Source: Sphingomonas sp. S2-65
GTDB lineage: Bacteria > Pseudomonadota > Alphaproteobacteria > Sphingomonadales > Sphingomonadaceae
Direction of reading: 5' to 3'
Assembly (NCBI RefSeq): GCF_021513175.1
Contig: NZ_CP090953.1
Coordinates: 2,042,501-2,106,500 of the forward strand
Length of the DNA stretch: 64,000 nucleotides
Positions within the stretch are counted from its first letter, which is position 1, and every line of letters starts with the position of its first letter. The position numbers and the translations under genes are program-made. The notes beneath the pieces were generated by a model. It did not search any database. It was given only the letters and a program-made list of their open reading frames with translations, and was not told the DNA's origin. Of this stretch, positions 1 through 9,900 are shown piece by piece.

Positions 1-1776
1 CGCGACGTCGACCGGCGCATCTTCAGGGTGCACGAGACCATTCCGGTGGCCGCCCCCGGGCCGATGACGCTGCTCTTTCCCGAATGGCTGCCCGGCTATC
101 ACGCTCCACAGGCACCGATCGAGCTGTTCGCCGGGCTGAAGATCGAGGCGAACGGGCAGGACCTACGCTGGAAGCGGCACCCGGTGAACGTCCATGCCTT
201 TGCCGTCGATGTTCCCGAGGGTGTGGCGGCGCTCGACCTGCATTTCCAGTTTCTGTCCCCGACCGACGCCGCGCAAGGGCGAGTGGTGGTCGGCCCCGAT
301 CTGCTGATGCTCCAATGGAACACGGTGATCCTGTATCCTGCCGGCTATTATGCGCGCGGGATCGAAGTGGAAGCCAGTGTGACCCTTCTTGAGGGATGGC
401 AGCTGGCCGGCGCACTGCAAGTCGCCGGAACGGAAGATGGGAAGACCCGCTTCGCGCCGGTGCCGCTGGACGTTCTGGTTGACTCGCCGGTGCTCGCGGG
501 CAGGCACTTCCGCCGCGTCGCGCTGGACGCGCGCGACCAGGTTCATCTGAACATGGCGGCGGACAGTGCCGAGCTACTCGCGGCAACGCCGGAGCAGATC
601 GCCCCGCATCGCGCGCTGATCGAAGAGGCCGACCTGCTGTTCGGTACCAGGCCCTTCGACCGGTACGAGATCCTGTTCGCGCTGAGCGACGAGATCGGCA
701 GCATCGGCGTCGAGCATCATCGATCGTGCGAGGCAGCGACGATCCCGGAATACTTCACGCGGTGGGACGAGCGCTTCTCGCGCCGCGACACGATCGCGCA
801 CGAATATATCCATAGCTGGAACGGCAAGCATCGCCGCGGCGCCGATTCGTGGACGCCCAGCTTCGACCGGCCGATCCGCAACAGCCTGATGTGGGTGTAT
901 GAGGGGCAGACCCAATATTGGGATCGGGTGCTCTGCGCGCGGTCGGGGCTGTGGACGCGCGACCAGTCGCTGGGCACGCTGGCACTTACCGCCGCCACCC
1001 AGGACGTGCGCGCCGGCAGCCGCTGGCGGCCAATGAGCGACACCACGCGCGATCCGATCATCACCGCGCGCGGCGCCCTGCCCTGGGCGAGCTGGCAGCG
1101 CAGCGAGGATTATTACGGCGAGGGATCGCTGGTGTGGCTGGACGTCGATACCCGGCTGCGGGAATTGTCGAAGGAGCGCCACTCGCTGGACGACTTCGCG
1201 CGTGCGTTCTTCGGCAGCGACAAGGAAGGCGACTGGTCGACCAACACCTATAGCTTCGACGATGTCGTGGCGGCGTTGCAGGACCTCGCCCCGTTCGACT
1301 GGAAGGGGTTTTTCCTCGGCAAGCTGGAAGGCAAGCAGGAAAGCGCCCCGCTCGCCGGGCTGGAGCGCGGCGGCTATCAGCTGGTCTACCGCCCCGAGCC
1401 GAGTGCCTATTGGGCGAATGTCGAAGCGGTGTCCGGGATCGTCAACCTGACCTTCTCGCTGGGGCTTACCGCCGGCGATGACGGGAAGCTGCAGGACGTG
1501 CTGTGGGAGGGTCCCGCGTTTCAGGCGGGGCTGACCAACGGGGCGACGCTGTTGGGCGTGAACGGCCGCGACTATTCGCCCGAGGTGCTCCGACGCGCGG
1601 TTACCGATGCGGGCGAGGGCACGGAGCTCCACTTGCGGACCAGAACCGGCAAGCGCGAGCGCGAGGTCGTGATCGAATGCCCGGGCGGGCATCGGTACCC
1701 GCATCTGGAGCCTAGGGCCGAGGGATCGCGGCGGCTTGACGTTATCCTTGAGCCCAAACGCAATCGCGGCGCCTGA
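1..1776 (+). CDS. M61 family metallopeptidase with C-terminal PDZ domain (5' partial)
   Basis: Zinc aminopeptidase of the glycyl-aminopeptidase-like M61 family. The open frame continues to base 1 (R-D-V-D-R-R-I-F-R before the GTG at 28), so the N-terminus and any signal peptide lie outside the window. The visible part begins in the family's N-terminal beta domain. The zinc motif HEYIH starts near base 799 and is followed by SWNGK, a hallmark of M61. A downstream Glu in YEGQTQYW (about 897-915) is the probable third ligand. The last ~100 residues resemble a PDZ domain that could bind peptide C-termini. The stop lies inside a 10-bp hairpin. Family assignment is firm; the substrate is unknown. 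Confidence 0.9.
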   Translation, partial: RDVDRRIFRVHETIPVAAPGPMTLLFPEWLPGYHAPQAPIELFAGLKIEANGQDLRWKRHPVNVHAFAVDVPEGVAALDLHFQFLSPTDAAQGRVVVGPDLLMLQWNTVILYPAGYYARGIEVEASVTLLEGWQLAGALQVAGTEDGKTRFAPVPLDVLVDSPVLAGRHFRRVALDARDQVHLNMAADSAELLAATPEQIAPHRALIEEADLLFGTRPFDRYEILFALSDEIGSIGVEHHRSCEAATIPEYFTRWDERFSRRDTIAHEYIHSWNGKHRRGADSWTPSFDRPIRNSLMWVYEGQTQYWDRVLCARSGLWTRDQSLGTLALTAATQDVRAGSRWRPMSDTTRDPIITARGALPWASWQRSEDYYGEGSLVWLDVDTRLRELSKERHSLDDFARAFFGSDKEGDWSTNTYSFDDVVAALQDLAPFDWKGFFLGKLEGKQESAPLAGLERGGYQLVYRPEPSAYWANVEAVSGIVNLTFSLGLTAGDDGKLQDVLWEGPAFQAGLTNGATLLGVNGRDYSPEVLRRAVTDAGEGTELHLRTRTGKREREVVIECPGGHRYPHLEPRAEGSRRLDVILEPKRNRGA

Positions 1777-1795
1777 GCCGAAGCCCAGGCGCCGC
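1766..1795. terminator. Hairpin between convergent genes
   Basis: A perfect 10-bp inverted repeat, GCGGCGCCTG (1766-1775) and CAGGCGCCGC (1786-1795), with a 10-nt loop spans the peptidase stop codon. The gene on the other strand ends at 1824. No T-run follows, so termination activity is inferred from position only. Confidence 0.4.
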
Positions 1796-1823
1796 AATCA
1801 CGCAGACCGGTGAGGCAGGCCGA

Positions 1824-2357
1824 TCAGGCAGGATCGACCGGCGCGTCACGATCGCCGCGGCGGCGCACGACCAGCGCGATGGCGACCGCCGAAAGCGCGG
1901 TGACCACGGCGGCTTTTTTCGCGAAACCGCGCTTGTTGAACTGAAGCTCCGAGCGGATGCCCATTTCCGCGGGGATGTTGGGCACGCGGGCGTGGGCGAG
2001 GTCTTCCACCACGCCTTCGACCACGTTGATCCGGTCGGCGCCCATCAGCAGCAGCCAGTGGATCCAGTTGGACTCGCTCCAGCGGAAGGCGATCCGGCGG
2101 ATCGCCCCGCTGACGCCCGCAGGCGGCGTCGACGTGCCGACCACGGCGGGCTGCCGGATATGCTCGATCGACTGTAGGATCTCGACATCGGGCTGCTGCA
2201 CCACCGGCCGGTTCCACGCCTTCGAAAGCCCATGGTCGGCGGTCTGGTCGCGAATGGGATAGGTCGGATCGTTGTCGGGATCGGCGTCGACCGCCCATCC
2301 CGTTATGGTCGAGGTATCCACGAGCCGAGGACTCTCGGTCTTGACGGGAAGGTTCAT
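1824..2357 (-). CDS. Hypothetical protein with C-terminal membrane anchor
   Basis: I do not recognise the family. The start is the ATG at 2357, chosen because AGGAG sits 7 nt upstream; the longer frame to 2381 would overlap the preceding gene. The 177-residue product has a polar N-terminal half, a central segment (WIHWLLLMGADRINVVEGVV) that could be a buried helix, and near the C-terminus one hydrophobic helix flanked by KK and RRR. This would place most of the protein in the cytoplasm as a tail-anchored protein. It lies 13 nt downstream of the alcohol dehydrogenase and is probably co-transcribed with it. Confidence 0.65.
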   Translation of the reverse strand: MNLPVKTESPRLVDTSTITGWAVDADPDNDPTYPIRDQTADHGLSKAWNRPVVQQPDVEILQSIEHIRQPAVVGTSTPPAGVSGAIRRIAFRWSESNWIHWLLLMGADRINVVEGVVEDLAHARVPNIPAEMGIRSELQFNKRGFAKKAAVVTALSAVAIALVVRRRGDRDAPVDPA

Positions 2358-2370
2358 GGTCCGCTCCTGC

Positions 2371-3519
2371 TCAACCGCCATTGGGCACCAGCACCGGCTT
2401 GATGCAGCCGTCCAGCTTGGCGGCGAAGATGTGATAGGCGTCCGCCACGTCGGCGAGCGGCACCTTGTGCGTGATCATCGCCTTGGGATTGATGTGCCCG
2501 AGGCGGACATGCTCGATAAGCCTGGGCAGCAGCCGCTTGACCGACGCCTGGTTGGCGCGGATCGTCAGCCCCTTGTTCACGACATTGCCGATCGGGACGA
2601 TGTTGCCGGTGGGACCGTATACCCCGACGATCGAGACGATCCCGCCCTTCTTCACGCCGTTGATCGCCCAATGCAGCGCGATCGCATTGCCGGCTTCGAG
2701 CTTGAGCTTGACGCCTAACAGGGTCTGCAGGAAATTGCCCTTCGCATCGCCGCCGACGGCGTCGATCACCACGTCGGCGCCAAGGCCATCGGTGGTCTTT
2801 TTGAGGAAGACCACGACATCGTCGACTTCCTTGAAGTTGTAGACTTCGGCCGGGCCGAAGGTGCGCGCGAACTCGAGGCGATAATCGATGTGATCGAACA
2901 CGATCACGCGTCCGGCACCGAACAGCCAGGCGGCGCGTGCGGCCATCAGGCCGACGGGACCGGCGCCGAACACTACGACCGTGTCGCCCTTCTGGATGCC
3001 GCCCATCTCCGCGGCCTGATAGCCGGTCGGTACCACGTCGGTGAGCAGCACCGCATCATCGGGGTCCATCCAGTCGGGGATGACCGTCGGGCCGACATCG
3101 GCATAGGGCACGCGGACATATTCGGCCTGGCCGCCGTCATAGCCGCCGGCGGTGTGCGAATAGCCGTATATGCCGCCGACCGCCGTCGCCTGCGCGTTGG
3201 ACTCGTGGCAATTGCCGAACAGCCCCTGCTTGCAGAAATGGCATTTGCCGCAGGCGATGTTGAACGGGACGAGGACATGGTCGCCGACCTTGAGGTTCTG
3301 AACCTCCGGCCCGACCTGTTCGACGATCCCGCAAAACTCATGGCCAAAGGTCATGCCGACGCGCGTGTCGGGAACCATGCCGTGATACAGATGCAGATCT
3401 GACCCGCAGATGCACGAGCGCGTGACTCGGACGATGGCATCCTCTGGGTGCAATATCCGGGGCATCGGTTTTTCAGAAAGGCGGACGCGATACGGTCCAC
3501 GGTAATCCATTGCCAGCAT
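2371..3519 (-). CDS. Zinc-dependent alcohol dehydrogenase (MDR superfamily)
   Basis: A 382-residue medium-chain dehydrogenase/reductase of the type that includes glutathione-independent formaldehyde dehydrogenase-like enzymes. It oxidises an alcohol or aldehyde with NAD(P). The catalytic zinc site is Cys in SCICGSDLH with GHEFCG. The structural zinc lobe is CGKCHFCKQGLFGNC. The Rossmann motif is GAGPVGLMAA. The start is the ATG at 3519, with GGAGGAG 6 nt upstream, rather than the frame's earlier codon at 3537. Substrate cannot be read from sequence. The downstream unknown gene is likely in the same transcript. Confidence 0.88.
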   Translation of the reverse strand: MLAMDYRGPYRVRLSEKPMPRILHPEDAIVRVTRSCICGSDLHLYHGMVPDTRVGMTFGHEFCGIVEQVGPEVQNLKVGDHVLVPFNIACGKCHFCKQGLFGNCHESNAQATAVGGIYGYSHTAGGYDGGQAEYVRVPYADVGPTVIPDWMDPDDAVLLTDVVPTGYQAAEMGGIQKGDTVVVFGAGPVGLMAARAAWLFGAGRVIVFDHIDYRLEFARTFGPAEVYNFKEVDDVVVFLKKTTDGLGADVVIDAVGGDAKGNFLQTLLGVKLKLEAGNAIALHWAINGVKKGGIVSIVGVYGPTGNIVPIGNVVNKGLTIRANQASVKRLLPRLIEHVRLGHINPKAMITHKVPLADVADAYHIFAAKLDGCIKPVLVPNGG

Positions 3520-3676
3520 GCGGGCTCCTCCGTACACGCCGAACCCAGCTGATCCGCCGTAGTTCCAATGGCTTGGCCCGAAAGATGCCGGCTTTGATAT
3601 GGGTTAGGCGGAAAGCTTCCAGTGGAGAGCGGCCGCTAGAGGCGGAGCTATCCGCAGAGACCGAATCAGGAGGCCG

Positions 3677-4792
3677 CTACGCCAGCTTGACGGCGCTGTG
3701 CTCGCGAGCCGAGCGATAGATCGCCTCGATCAGCCGCAGATCACGCAGGCCCTCCTCTCCCGAAACGATCGGCTCGCGACCGTTCATCGCGCACTCGGCA
3801 AGGTGATCGAGCTGCCCGACGAACTGGTTCTTGGGCAAAGCCGGCACGGTGCGGGGTTCGGTCTTGCCGTTCGCGCGCACCCACATCTGATGGCCCTCAT
3901 AGGAAGTGGCTGGCTCCATCCCCACCCAGCCCTTGTCCCCGGTCACCCGATAGGCGTTGTGGTTCGAGGTGTAGCGCGAGACACAGTTCGCGATCAGCCC
4001 GGAGGGGAAGCGCATCTGCCAGTCGATGCGGTCCTCCACCGTGCGGAAGCGCGGATCGCTTCGGTCGGTATATTCCATCGCGCTGACTTCGACCGGCTCC
4101 TCGCCCGCGAGGTAGCGCGCCGCGTTGAGGCTGTAGATGCCGATGTCCATCATCGAGCCGCCGCCCGACATCGGCTTGTCGAGCCGCCATTGGTTGGGCT
4201 GGGCGTTGAAGCCATGCTCGGCGGTGATCAGCGTCGGTTTTCCGACGAAGCCGGTCCGGACCAGTTCGATGGCGTGACGGTTATGCGCCTCGAACCGCGA
4301 GCGATAGCCGATCATCAGCTTGCGGTCGGCCTTGCGCGCGGCCGCGATCATCGCCTCGCACTCGGCGGCGGAAACCGCCATCGGCTTTTCGCAGAGCACA
4401 TGCTTGCCGGCCCGGCTGGCGCGGATCGAATATTCCGCATGCATCGAGTTGGGCAGGATCACATAGACCAGATCGATGTCGGGATTGTCGCGGATGCGGT
4501 CATAGTCCGCATAGCTGTAGCGGTGGGTCTTCGGGATGCCGTATTCGCTGCCATAGCGCTCCAGCTTCTCGGGCGTGCCGCTGACCAGCGCGGCGAGCCG
4601 GGCGAACTCGCAATCCTTGATTCGAGGCATGATCTGGCGCGTGGCGTAGCTGCCCAGGCCCACGATCGCATAGCCGAGCTTGCGGCGGGGCTGGTCCGCG
4701 GCGCAGGCGGCCGAGGGCAGGACGGCGGTGGCGAGGGAGCCGAGGCCCATGAGGCGAACCATTTCGCGGCGGCTAAAGGCGTTCGAGTCCAT
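3677..4792 (-). CDS. Gfo/Idh/MocA family oxidoreductase with Tat signal
   Basis: A 371-residue NAD(P)-dependent sugar or cyclitol oxidoreductase. The N-terminus carries a twin-arginine signal (SRREMV, residues 7-12) and a hydrophobic stretch ending in AACA, so export of a folded, cofactor-loaded enzyme to the periplasm is expected, as for glucose-fructose oxidoreductase. The Rossmann motif GLGSYA follows the signal. The catalytic-loop motif EKP is in HVLCEKPMAV. The C-terminal domain is complete. It stands alone between the alcohol dehydrogenase and the kinase genes. Substrate unknown. Confidence 0.87.
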   Translation of the reverse strand: MDSNAFSRREMVRLMGLGSLATAVLPSAACAADQPRRKLGYAIVGLGSYATRQIMPRIKDCEFARLAALVSGTPEKLERYGSEYGIPKTHRYSYADYDRIRDNPDIDLVYVILPNSMHAEYSIRASRAGKHVLCEKPMAVSAAECEAMIAAARKADRKLMIGYRSRFEAHNRHAIELVRTGFVGKPTLITAEHGFNAQPNQWRLDKPMSGGGSMMDIGIYSLNAARYLAGEEPVEVSAMEYTDRSDPRFRTVEDRIDWQMRFPSGLIANCVSRYTSNHNAYRVTGDKGWVGMEPATSYEGHQMWVRANGKTEPRTVPALPKNQFVGQLDHLAECAMNGREPIVSGEEGLRDLRLIEAIYRSAREHSAVKLA

Positions 4793-4828
4793 CGGGCGCT
4801 CCCTTGATCCTGTGCGTGGAATTAGCGG

Positions 4829-6919
4829 CTAGGCGACTTGCTCCTGCCGCAGCACGGGCATGGTACCGTGCAGCGCGGCTTCCAGCTGTTCCGGGCTGAA
4901 TGGCTTTTCGAGAATGGCGACCGAATCGCTGGCGGGCAGATTGTCGGTATCGGCATAGCCGGTGATGATCAGCGCGGGGATCGCCGGGCAGACGGCGCGG
5001 AGCTGGCGGACCAGCTCGGTGCCCGAAGTGCGCGGCATCGCATAATCGGTGATCAGCAGGTCGAACGCATGCGGATCGCGCCGCGCGAGCTCCACCGCCG
5101 AGCCCGCATCGGCGGTGTGCGTGACGCGGTGTCCGAGATCCTCGAGCAGGGCAGCGGTGGTCGTGCGCACCGCATCGTGATCATCGACCAGCAGGATGGT
5201 AAGCGAGCGCGGCGGCGCCCCGATGAACTCGGCCAGCATCGGCGTGGCATCGTTCGCCTGGTTCGCCGCACCTTCAGGAAGCCATATCTCGACGCAGGTA
5301 CCCCGTCCGACTTCGCTGTCGACGCGGACCGCCCCGCCCGATTGCTGGGCGAAGCCATAGACCATGCTGAGCCCGAGCCCGGTGCCCTTGCCCACCGCCT
5401 TGGTGGTGAAGAAGGGTTCGAGCACCTGGTCGAGCATATGCTGTTCGATGCCGCAGCCGGTGTCCTGCACCGACAACACGACATAGCGCCCCGGCGCGAG
5501 GTCGAGGCCGGCCTGGGCGGGCGAATGGATCTCGGCATTGCGGGCCGAGACGGTGATGGTGCCGCCGTCGGGCATGGCATCGCGGGCGTTGATGACGAGG
5601 TTCATCAGCGCGAGTTCGAGCTGCGCGGAGTCCGCGAAGACCGGCGACACATCGGGTTCCAGCGCCCAGCGCAACTCGACCAGGCCCCCCAGAGTGTGGG
5701 CGAGCAGATCGGTGACCGATGCCGACAGGTTGTCGATCCCGATCACCGCGGGCGCGAGTTTCTGACGGCGGGCAAAGGCCAGGAGGTGCCGCACCAGCCC
5801 GGCGCCCTGTTCCGCGGCGTGCCGCGTCATGCCGACGATCTTGCGCTGGTCCTCGCTCAGCGCCACGCGCCGCTCGATCATGCCCAGGCCGCCGAGCACG
5901 GCGGCGAGCAGATTGTTGAAATCATGCGCGATGCCGCCGGTCAGTTGGCCAATCGCGTCCATCTTGCGCGCCTGAGTCAGCTGGATCTCCAGCTCCTTGC
6001 GCTCGGTGACGTCGAGCAGGGTGCCGGCATATTCCACTGGATTGCCCGAGCCGTCGCGCAGCAGCACGGCCTGATCCAGGAAGTATTTGTAGTGCCCATC
6101 TGCGCACTGCCAGCGATATTCGACCGACAGCGAACGGCCGAACGGCCGGCCGGCCATGGCATCGATCACGCGCGCGCGGTCGTCGGGATGCAGGCGGTCG
6201 ACCCACATCGCGGGCGTTCGGCCCAGATCGCCAAAGTCGAAACCGGTAACCGCCGAGAAATTGCCGCTCACGAACTTGGGCATGCGCGGCGAGGCATGCA
6301 CGTCTTCGAGATACAAGATGATCGGCAGCGATTCGATGATCGCTTCCTGCTGCTGCCGGGCGCGGCGCAATTCCTGCTCGGCGCGAAGCCGCTCGGCGTT
6401 AGCGCGCAGATTGGCGTCGAGCAGCGCCTGCTCGTGCCGGGCCTTGCGCTGGATCTCCTTGGTCATGGTGAACAAGTCGACGAACACCGCGACCTTCGAG
6501 CGCAGGATCGTGGGGTCGACCGGCTTGAAGACATAATCGACCGCGCCCATCGCATAGCCGCGGATCAGGTGCTGGTCTTCCTTGTTCACCGCCGAGAGGA
6601 AGACGATCGGCACGCGCTTGGTCTGTTCGCGCGAGCGGATGATCTGGGCCGTCTCGTAGCCGTCCATGCCGGGCATATAGACGTCGAGCAGGATGACGGC
6701 GAACTCGCCCTTGAGCAGCTGGCGCAGCGCCTCCTCGCCCGAATTCGCCACCACCACTTCGGCGACTTCCTCGAGCACCGTCGAGATGGCGAGCAGGTTG
6801 CGTTCGTCATCATCGACCAGCAGCACGCGTGCCGGCGGCAGCGCCGCCTGGGGCGGTGGCATCGCCAGCGGCGCGGCGGCCGCGTGCGGCGCGGGCGGAA
6901 GCGTTGTACGCATCGTCAC
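4829..6919 (-). CDS. Hybrid sensor histidine kinase/response regulator (REC-PAS-HisKA-HATPase-REC)
   Basis: A 696-residue soluble hybrid kinase. In order: receiver domain with phospho-acceptor Asp79 (VILLDVYMPGMDGYET), a coiled linker, a PAS domain (about 190-308), a HisKA phosphoacceptor His332 in GGIAHDFNNLLA, an ATPase domain with GTGLGLSMVYG, and a C-terminal receiver domain (LLITDYAMP). No membrane segment is seen. It begins directly after the stop of the poly-HAMP kinase; GTG 6919 or ATG 6913 are both possible starts, and neither has a strong ribosome site. The adjacency suggests one operon and possible phosphotransfer between the two proteins. Confidence 0.88.
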   Translation of the reverse strand: MTMRTTLPPAPHAAAAPLAMPPPQAALPPARVLLVDDDERNLLAISTVLEEVAEVVVANSGEEALRQLLKGEFAVILLDVYMPGMDGYETAQIIRSREQTKRVPIVFLSAVNKEDQHLIRGYAMGAVDYVFKPVDPTILRSKVAVFVDLFTMTKEIQRKARHEQALLDANLRANAERLRAEQELRRARQQQEAIIESLPIILYLEDVHASPRMPKFVSGNFSAVTGFDFGDLGRTPAMWVDRLHPDDRARVIDAMAGRPFGRSLSVEYRWQCADGHYKYFLDQAVLLRDGSGNPVEYAGTLLDVTERKELEIQLTQARKMDAIGQLTGGIAHDFNNLLAAVLGGLGMIERRVALSEDQRKIVGMTRHAAEQGAGLVRHLLAFARRQKLAPAVIGIDNLSASVTDLLAHTLGGLVELRWALEPDVSPVFADSAQLELALMNLVINARDAMPDGGTITVSARNAEIHSPAQAGLDLAPGRYVVLSVQDTGCGIEQHMLDQVLEPFFTTKAVGKGTGLGLSMVYGFAQQSGGAVRVDSEVGRGTCVEIWLPEGAANQANDATPMLAEFIGAPPRSLTILLVDDHDAVRTTTAALLEDLGHRVTHTADAGSAVELARRDPHAFDLLITDYAMPRTSGTELVRQLRAVCPAIPALIITGYADTDNLPASDSVAILEKPFSPEQLEAALHGTMPVLRQEQVA

Positions 6920-6920
6920 T

Positions 6921-9900
6921 TCAGTTCGGCTCGGCCACGATCATGTCGACCGTCTGCGCCGCTTCGCGCGAACGGGCAATCCATACCCGCAGCAGCGCCA
7001 GCATAAGATCGATGTCGACCGGCTTGGCGATATAGTCCGAAGCGCCCGCATCCAGGCACTTCTGACGGTCGCCCTTCATCGCCTTGGCGGTGACCGCCAC
7101 GAGCGGGAGATCGGCCAGCCCCGGGCGCTGCCGGATCTGCTGCATCGTCTCATACCCGTCCATTTCCGGCATCATGATGTCGATCAGGGCGATGTCGATC
7201 CCCGGCGTCTGTTCGAGGATCAGGATGCCGTCGCGGCCGCGCTCGGCATGGGAGACCTCGACGCCGTAACTCTCCAGCACGCTGGTGAGCGAATAGATGT
7301 TCCGGATGTCGTCGTCGACGATCAGGATCTTGGCGCCGGCGAGCTCGGGCACCGAATGGGCGACCGAGTGCAGTGCCTCCGCCTGCTCGGGCACCAGCTG
7401 CACGAGCTTGGGCGTGGTGCGGACATGGTCGGCAAGCGCTCCGAACACCGCGGCGAGCGCGTCCTGATCGGCCGGCTTCTCGACCACTCCGAAAGCGCCG
7501 AGGTCGAGCGCCTTGGTCACCTTGTCCGCGCCCGAGATGACATGGACCGGCACGTGCCGGGTCTGAGGGTCGTGCTTGAGCAAGTCGAGCAGGACGAAGC
7601 CGTCGATATCGGACAGCCCGAGATCCAGGGTGATCGCATCGGGCTGGAGCTTGCGCACCATCGCCAGCGTGCCGGCGCCGGCGGTGGAGACGATGCCTTT
7701 CAGCCCGGCTGCGCGCGCGATGTCGAGGAGGATCGAGGCGAAGGTGGGATCATCCTCGACGATCAGCACGAAGGGATCGCCCTGAAGATTGTCGCGATCG
7801 TCGGAGAGTTCGAACCCGCTGGGAAGCGCGGTGGGGACCATCGCGCCGCTATTGTCGTAGCGCGCGGTCGTGCCGGGCAGGCCGTTGCCGACGGGGGCCA
7901 CCGCCTGGAGCGGCACGAACAAGGTGAAGGTCGAGCCCTCTCCGGGGTTGGAGCGGACCTGGAGCTCGCCGCCGAGCAGGCGCGCGATCTCACGGCTGAT
8001 CGACAGGCCCAGCCCGGTGCCGCCATATTTGCGGCTGGTGGTGCCATCGGCCTGCTGGAACGCCTCGAAGATAAGCTTCTGCTTGTTTTCCGGGATGCCG
8101 ATGCCGGTGTCGGTGACTGCGATGGCGATCGCCTGATCGGCGTTGCGCAACACCGGATGGTTGGTGCTCCAGCCGCTGGCGACGCTGCGGACCTGGAGGG
8201 TGACCGATCCCTGGGCAGTGAACTTGAAGGCGTTGGACAGCAGGTTGAGGACGACCTGCTGGAGCCGCTTCTCGTCGGTGCGCACCGTTCCAGGCAGGTT
8301 CGCGTCGAACTGGACGTTGAAGTCGAGATTCTTGTCGGCCGCCAACTGGCGGAAGGTCCGCTCCATGTGCTGCTTGAGGCTGGCCATCGGCATCTCGCCG
8401 AGTTCGATCGACACGGTGCCGGACTCGATCTTCGACAGATCGAGAATGTCGTTGATGAGGTTGAGCAGATCGGAGCCGGCGCCATTGATGGTGCGGGCGA
8501 ACTCGACCTGCTTCTCGTTGAGATTGCCCTGCGGATTGTCCGAAAGCAGCTTCGACAGGATCAGCAGCGAATTGAGCGGGGTGCGCAGCTCGTGGCTCAT
8601 ATTGGCCAGGAACTCCGACTTGTACTTGGAGGTGAGCGCGAGCTGCTCGGCCTTTTCCTCCAGCGCACGGCGGGCCATTTCGATTTCGAGATTCTTGGCC
8701 TCGACCTGGCGCTTCTCGTTTTCGAGCAGCTGCGCCTTTTCCTGCAGCTCCTCATTGGTGTTATGGAGCTCTTCCTGCTTGGTGGTGAGCTCGGTCTGGC
8801 GCGCCTGGAGCTCCTGGGTAAGCAGCTGCGACTGCTTGAGCAGCCCCTCGGTGCGCATCGTCGCAGCGATCGTGTTGAGCACGATGCCGACCGATTCCAT
8901 CAGCTGATCGAGGAAACTCTGATGGGTTTCGTTGAAGTCGTTGAACGAGGCGAGCTCGATCACCGCCTTCACTTCGTCCTCGAACAAGGCCGGCAGGATG
9001 GTGACGTTGGCTGGCGCGGAATGGCCGAGGCCCGAGCCGATGCGGAGGAAGTCGCCGGGTACGTTCTCGAGCAGGATCGGGCGCTTGTCGGCGGCCGCTT
9101 GGCCGACCAGGCCTTCGCGTAGCGCGAACCTGGTCTTGAGCTGGTCCCTGCTCTCGGCGCCGTAGCTGGCGGCGAGCTGGAGCGTGGTTTCGTCGCCGTC
9201 GCGGGCGGTGACGTAGAACACGCCGTATTGCGCGTTCACCAGCGGCGCGAGTTCGGACATGATGAGGTTGGAGACGGTCGACAGATCGCGCTCGCCCTGG
9301 AGCATGCGTGAGAAGCGGGCGAGGTTGGTCTTGAGCCAGTCCTGTTCCGCATTCTTCAAGGTCTGATCCTTGAGGTTGCGGATCATCTCGTTGATGTTGT
9401 CTTTCAGCGCGGCCATCTCGCCCGAGGCTTCCACCGCGATCGAGCGGGTGAGATCACCCTTGGTCACCGCAGTCGCCACGTCGGCAATCGAGCGAACCTG
9501 ATTGGTGAGATTCGCCGCAAGCTGATTGACGTTATCGGTGAGATCGCGCCACAGGCCGGCGGCGCCCGGCACCCGCGCCTGGCCACCCAGCCGGCCCTCG
9601 ATACCCACTTCGCGGGCCATGTTGGTCACCTGGTCACCAAAGGTCGAGAGCGTGTCGATCATGAAGTTGATCGTCTCGGCCAGTGCGGCGATCTCGCCCT
9701 TCGCGTCCACGGTCAGCTTGCGCTTGAGGTTACCCTGCGCCACCGCGGTCACCACGTCGGCGATGCCGCGCACCTGGTTGGTCAGGTTGGTGGCCATCAG
9801 ATTGACGTTGTCGGTCAGATCCTTCCACGTGCCGCCGACGCCGGGCACCTGCGCCTGGCCGCCGAGCTTGCCCTCGGTACCCACTTCGCGGGCCACGCGG

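Noticed and set aside
4838..9122. Long plus-strand open frames of 722 and 809 codons opposite the two kinases
   Set aside because: They are antisense shadows caused by high GC; the minus strand encodes complete REC, PAS, HAMP, HisKA and ATPase domains, and the shadow proteins have no recognisable motif.
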